From Pseudorhodobacter sp. MZDSW-24AT (lineage in GTDB: Bacteria > Pseudomonadota > Alphaproteobacteria > Rhodobacterales > Rhodobacteraceae), in contig NZ_PGOI01000001.1 in assembly GCF_002794355.1 (NCBI RefSeq), forward strand, positions 124,001 to 188,000: a DNA stretch of 64,000 nucleotides, given 5' to 3'. The position numbers and the translations under genes were made by a program. Under the pieces are notes generated by a model, which was not told the DNA's origin, searched no databases, and was given only the letters and a program-made list of their open reading frames with translations. This document shows, piece after piece, positions 62,165-64,000 of the stretch (positions within the stretch are counted from its first letter, which is position 1; each line of letters opens with the position of its first letter).

Positions 62165-62661
62165 GCGCGGAATCCGATCCCTTTCGTCTGGCCCGCCCAT
62201 TTGCGCGAAAGCGCGATCAGGTGCAAGGCCGCCGCAGCGGCGCCGCCGCCTTTATTCTGCCCGGCCGGATCGGCGCGCACTTCGGCCTGCGTGCGGTTTT
62301 CCACCGTCAGAATGCCATTGCCGATGCAAGCGCCTTGCAGGCCCAAAAGGCTGATGGCGCGGCTCGAGTCGTTGCAGACGGTGTCATAATGCGTGGTCTC
62401 GCCCCGGATGACGCAGCCAAGGGCAACGTAGCCGTCATACTTGGCTTGGCGTTCGGCCATGGCGATGGCGGTCGGCACCTCGAGCGCGCCGGGCACTTCG
62501 ACCAGATCGACCTCGGCCCCGCATTGGGCGGCGATGGCGCGGGCGCCCGCAACCATATTGTCGGCAATGTCCTTGTAATAGGGCGCGACCACGATCAGCA
62601 GCTTTACGGGACGATCAAATTCCGGCAGCGGCAGGGTGTAATGGGTTTCGTGCGTGGCCAT
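62161..62661 (-). CDS. ribH: 6,7-dimethyl-8-ribityllumazine synthase
   Basis: 166 residues. LLIVVAPYYKDIADNMVAGA, EVDLVEVPGALEVPTAIAMA (substrate loop), YDGYVALGCVIRGETTHYD (phosphate-binding GRGETTHYD-type; catalytic His) and GILTVENRTQAEVRA mark lumazine synthase, the penultimate step of riboflavin synthesis, which condenses the RibB product with ribityl-aminouracil. Three bases separate it from ribB and it overlaps nusB by 4 bp. Confidence 0.96.
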   Translation of the reverse strand: MATHETHYTLPLPEFDRPVKLLIVVAPYYKDIADNMVAGARAIAAQCGAEVDLVEVPGALEVPTAIAMAERQAKYDGYVALGCVIRGETTHYDTVCNDSSRAISLLGLQGACIGNGILTVENRTQAEVRADPAGQNKGGGAAAAALHLIALSRKWAGQTKGIGFRA

Positions 62662-62664
62662 GGG

Positions 62665-63756
62665 TCACTCCGTAATCCGGCGGGTGCCGGTAATTGACAG
62701 GCCATAGGCATCGAGCCCCACAACCTTGGGCTTGGGTGAGTTCGTGAGGAGTGTCAGTTCATTGACACCCAGCGAGACAAGGATCTGCGCGCCGATGCCA
62801 TATTGCTTGAGCGTTTGCGGCGAGGCTTCGGTGTCCGAGGTAAGCTTGCGGTCCAGCTCGCGCAAGAGCACCAGCACACCACGCCCCTCTGCCGCGATCA
62901 GCTTCATCGAGTCGGCGAATTCGGCCGTGCGCCCTGCCCCGCCCAGACCCACCACATCCAGCAGCGGATCGAGCGTGTGCATCCGGGTCAGCACCGGGCC
63001 GGGGGTGGTGATGTCGCCCTTGATCAGCACCACATGCTCAGCGCCTTCGGTGACATCGGTGTAGATGCGCAAGGCCCAGTCGCCGCCAAACTCGGACGTG
63101 ACGCTGCGCTCTTGGCTCAGCTTCACCAGATTGTCGTTGCGGCGGCGATAGGCGATCAGGTCGGAAATGGTGCCGATCTTCAGCCCATGCTTTTGGGCAA
63201 AGGTGATCAGGTCCGGCAGCCGGGCCATAGTGCCATCGTCATTCATCACCTCGCAGATGACGCCCGACGGGTTCAGCCCGGCCAGCCGCGACACATCGAC
63301 CGCCGCTTCGGTATGACCCGCGCGCACCAGCACGCCGCCGTCGCGCGCGCGCAAGGGAAAGATGTGGCCGGGGGTGGCAATGTCCTGCGGGCCCTTGGTC
63401 TGGTCGATGGCGACTGCAACCGTGCGCGCACGGTCCGCCGCCGAGATTCCGGTGGAAATGCCATCGCGTGCTTCGATCGACAGGGTGAAGGCCGAGGCGT
63501 GACGCGACTGGTTCTTCGGGCTCATCGGTTGCAGGCCCAACTGATCCACCCGCTCTTCGGTCAGCGCAAGGCAGATCAGGCCGCGGCCATGGGTGGCCAT
63601 GAAATTGATCGCCTGCGGTGTGCACATCTGCGCCGGGATCACCAGATCACCTTCGTTTTCACGGTCTTCGTGGTCGACCAGAATGAACATGCGGCCATTG
63701 CGTGCATCGTCGATGATGTCTTCGACGGACGAGATGGCGGCGGAATATTGAGTCAT
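62665..63756 (-). CDS. ribB: 3,4-dihydroxy-2-butanone 4-phosphate synthase with degenerate GTP cyclohydrolase II domain
   Basis: 363 residues with RibBA layout. The N-terminal half is intact: [40 protein letters not shown], and [20 protein letters not shown] with the active-site HTEA. The C-terminal half keeps the fold and the last strand ([20 protein letters not shown]) but lacks the zinc cysteines of GTP cyclohydrolase II: the place of S-x-C-x-T-G-D...R-C-D-C-G reads [14 protein letters not shown]. So only the RibB reaction (ribulose 5-phosphate to the four-carbon unit) is expected. [10 protein letters not shown] start at 63756. No FMN riboswitch in the 95-bp gap upstream. Confidence 0.93.
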   Translation of the reverse strand: MTQYSAAISSVEDIIDDARNGRMFILVDHEDRENEGDLVIPAQMCTPQAINFMATHGRGLICLALTEERVDQLGLQPMSPKNQSRHASAFTLSIEARDGISTGISAADRARTVAVAIDQTKGPQDIATPGHIFPLRARDGGVLVRAGHTEAAVDVSRLAGLNPSGVICEVMNDDGTMARLPDLITFAQKHGLKIGTISDLIAYRRRNDNLVKLSQERSVTSEFGGDWALRIYTDVTEGAEHVVLIKGDITTPGPVLTRMHTLDPLLDVVGLGGAGRTAEFADSMKLIAAEGRGVLVLLRELDRKLTSDTEASPQTLKQYGIGAQILVSLGVNELTLLTNSPKPKVVGLDAYGLSITGTRRITE

Positions 63757-63809
63757 TGCGCGTGTTCCTGAACGGGTTTGACAGGCTTTACCGCGACAGA
63801 GGCACAAAA

Positions 63810-63822
63810 GCCAGAGGCTGGC
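63810..63822 (-). terminator. Short terminator-like hairpin upstream of ribB
   Basis: GCCAG-AGG-CTGGC with AAAA on its plus-strand left side, so on the minus strand it is followed by TTTT. It fits the end of the truncated upstream gene (stop at 63852). Confidence 0.5.
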
Positions 63823-63851
63823 CGTGCAGAGCGGCTGTGCGGGAAAGTGCC

Positions 63852-64000
63852 TCAGGCGCCGAAATAGCGCGCGGCAGGCAGGTATCCGGCAAGGCGGCCC
63901 GCGGCGCACCACTCGGCCTCGAGCCCGTGATCACCGATCAACAGGACGGTGTCAGAGGGCGTTTTGCCCAGCACGGCCCGCAACTGATCGCGCGCTTGGT
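63852..64000 (-). CDS. C-terminal end of an unidentified protein (5' end outside window)
   Basis: The last 48 codons plus the stop of a minus-strand gene. The readable tail includes RDQLRAVLGKTPSDTVLLIG and DHGLEAEWCAAGRLAGYLPA, ending RYFGA. I do not recognise the family from so little. Codon pattern fits real coding, and the hairpin at 63810-63822 follows. Upstream of ribB on the same strand. Confidence 0.55.
   Translation of the reverse strand, partial: QARDQLRAVLGKTPSDTVLLIGDHGLEAEWCAAGRLAGYLPAARYFGA

Noticed and set aside
63757-63851. Possible FMN riboswitch before ribB
   Set aside because: The 95-bp gap is too short and lacks the conserved RFN elements; only a small terminator-like hairpin is present.

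Overview
The window is a GC-rich chromosomal segment of an alphaproteobacterium, almost certainly from the Rhodobacteraceae (Rhodobacterales). The evidence is the tpa-tauR-xsc taurine cluster with a MocR-type TauR, a DUF3572/PleD divergent pair, MmcB, DUF1178 and DUF6324 proteins, the ribB-ribH-nusB order, a tRNA-His with discriminator A73, and copies of the intergenic repeat GCCTCCGGCGGGAGTATTT. I cannot assign a genus. I saw no insertion sequence, prophage, CRISPR array or integration scar.

Positions 1-12860 hold a complete taurine catabolic locus. On the minus strand are tpa (taurine to sulfoacetaldehyde), tauR (regulator), xsc (sulfoacetaldehyde to acetyl phosphate plus sulfite), a TauE/SafE exporter, an acetate kinase and the start of a molybdenum sulfite dehydrogenase, soeA. 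The last four are joined by 4-bp stop/start overlaps. Divergently on the plus strand lie tauA, tauB and tauC, the importer. Paired 10-bp boxes spaced exactly 23 bp stand before xsc and between tpa and tauA. Related inverted boxes stand before tauR. TauC carries an unusual extracytoplasmic cadherin/VCBS-like insert.

Positions 13031-15319 carry a LysE exporter and a FAD amine oxidase. Positions 15534-21965 carry a flippase, a one-module NRPS (C-A-T-TE) translationally coupled to it, and an aldose 1-epimerase. This is the most system-like uncharacterised locus here. Next come divergent katG/oxyR and an apparent minus-strand series of DUF3572, HAD phosphatase, MttB-like methyltransferase, MoxR ATPase and a VWA/metallopeptidase-like protein. 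PleD (GGEEF) is divergent from that series. A CnrYXH-like sigma/anti-sigma/metal sensor set with an EF-hand protein follows.

Positions 35159-41583 hold assorted functions: DUF983, NUDIX, a fatty acid desaturase divergent from an XRE regulator with two palindromes between them, a lipocalin, a lipoprotein, an aldo/keto reductase and an MFS transporter. Positions 41714-52979 combine metG with a surface-glycan region: neuA, neuC and neuB for a nonulosonic (sialic-like) acid, two WaaA-like Kdo transferases, an RgpF-like protein and three glycosyltransferases, on both strands with many coupled or non-ATG starts.

Positions 53041-64000 are mostly housekeeping: a histone-deacetylase-like protein, glutathione peroxidase, NUDIX, DUF1178, tex, tRNA-His, DUF6324, mmcB with an SOS-like box, a DUF481 outer membrane protein, small envelope proteins, then nusB, ribH and a RibB with a degenerate GTP cyclohydrolase II half. 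Both edges cut a gene.
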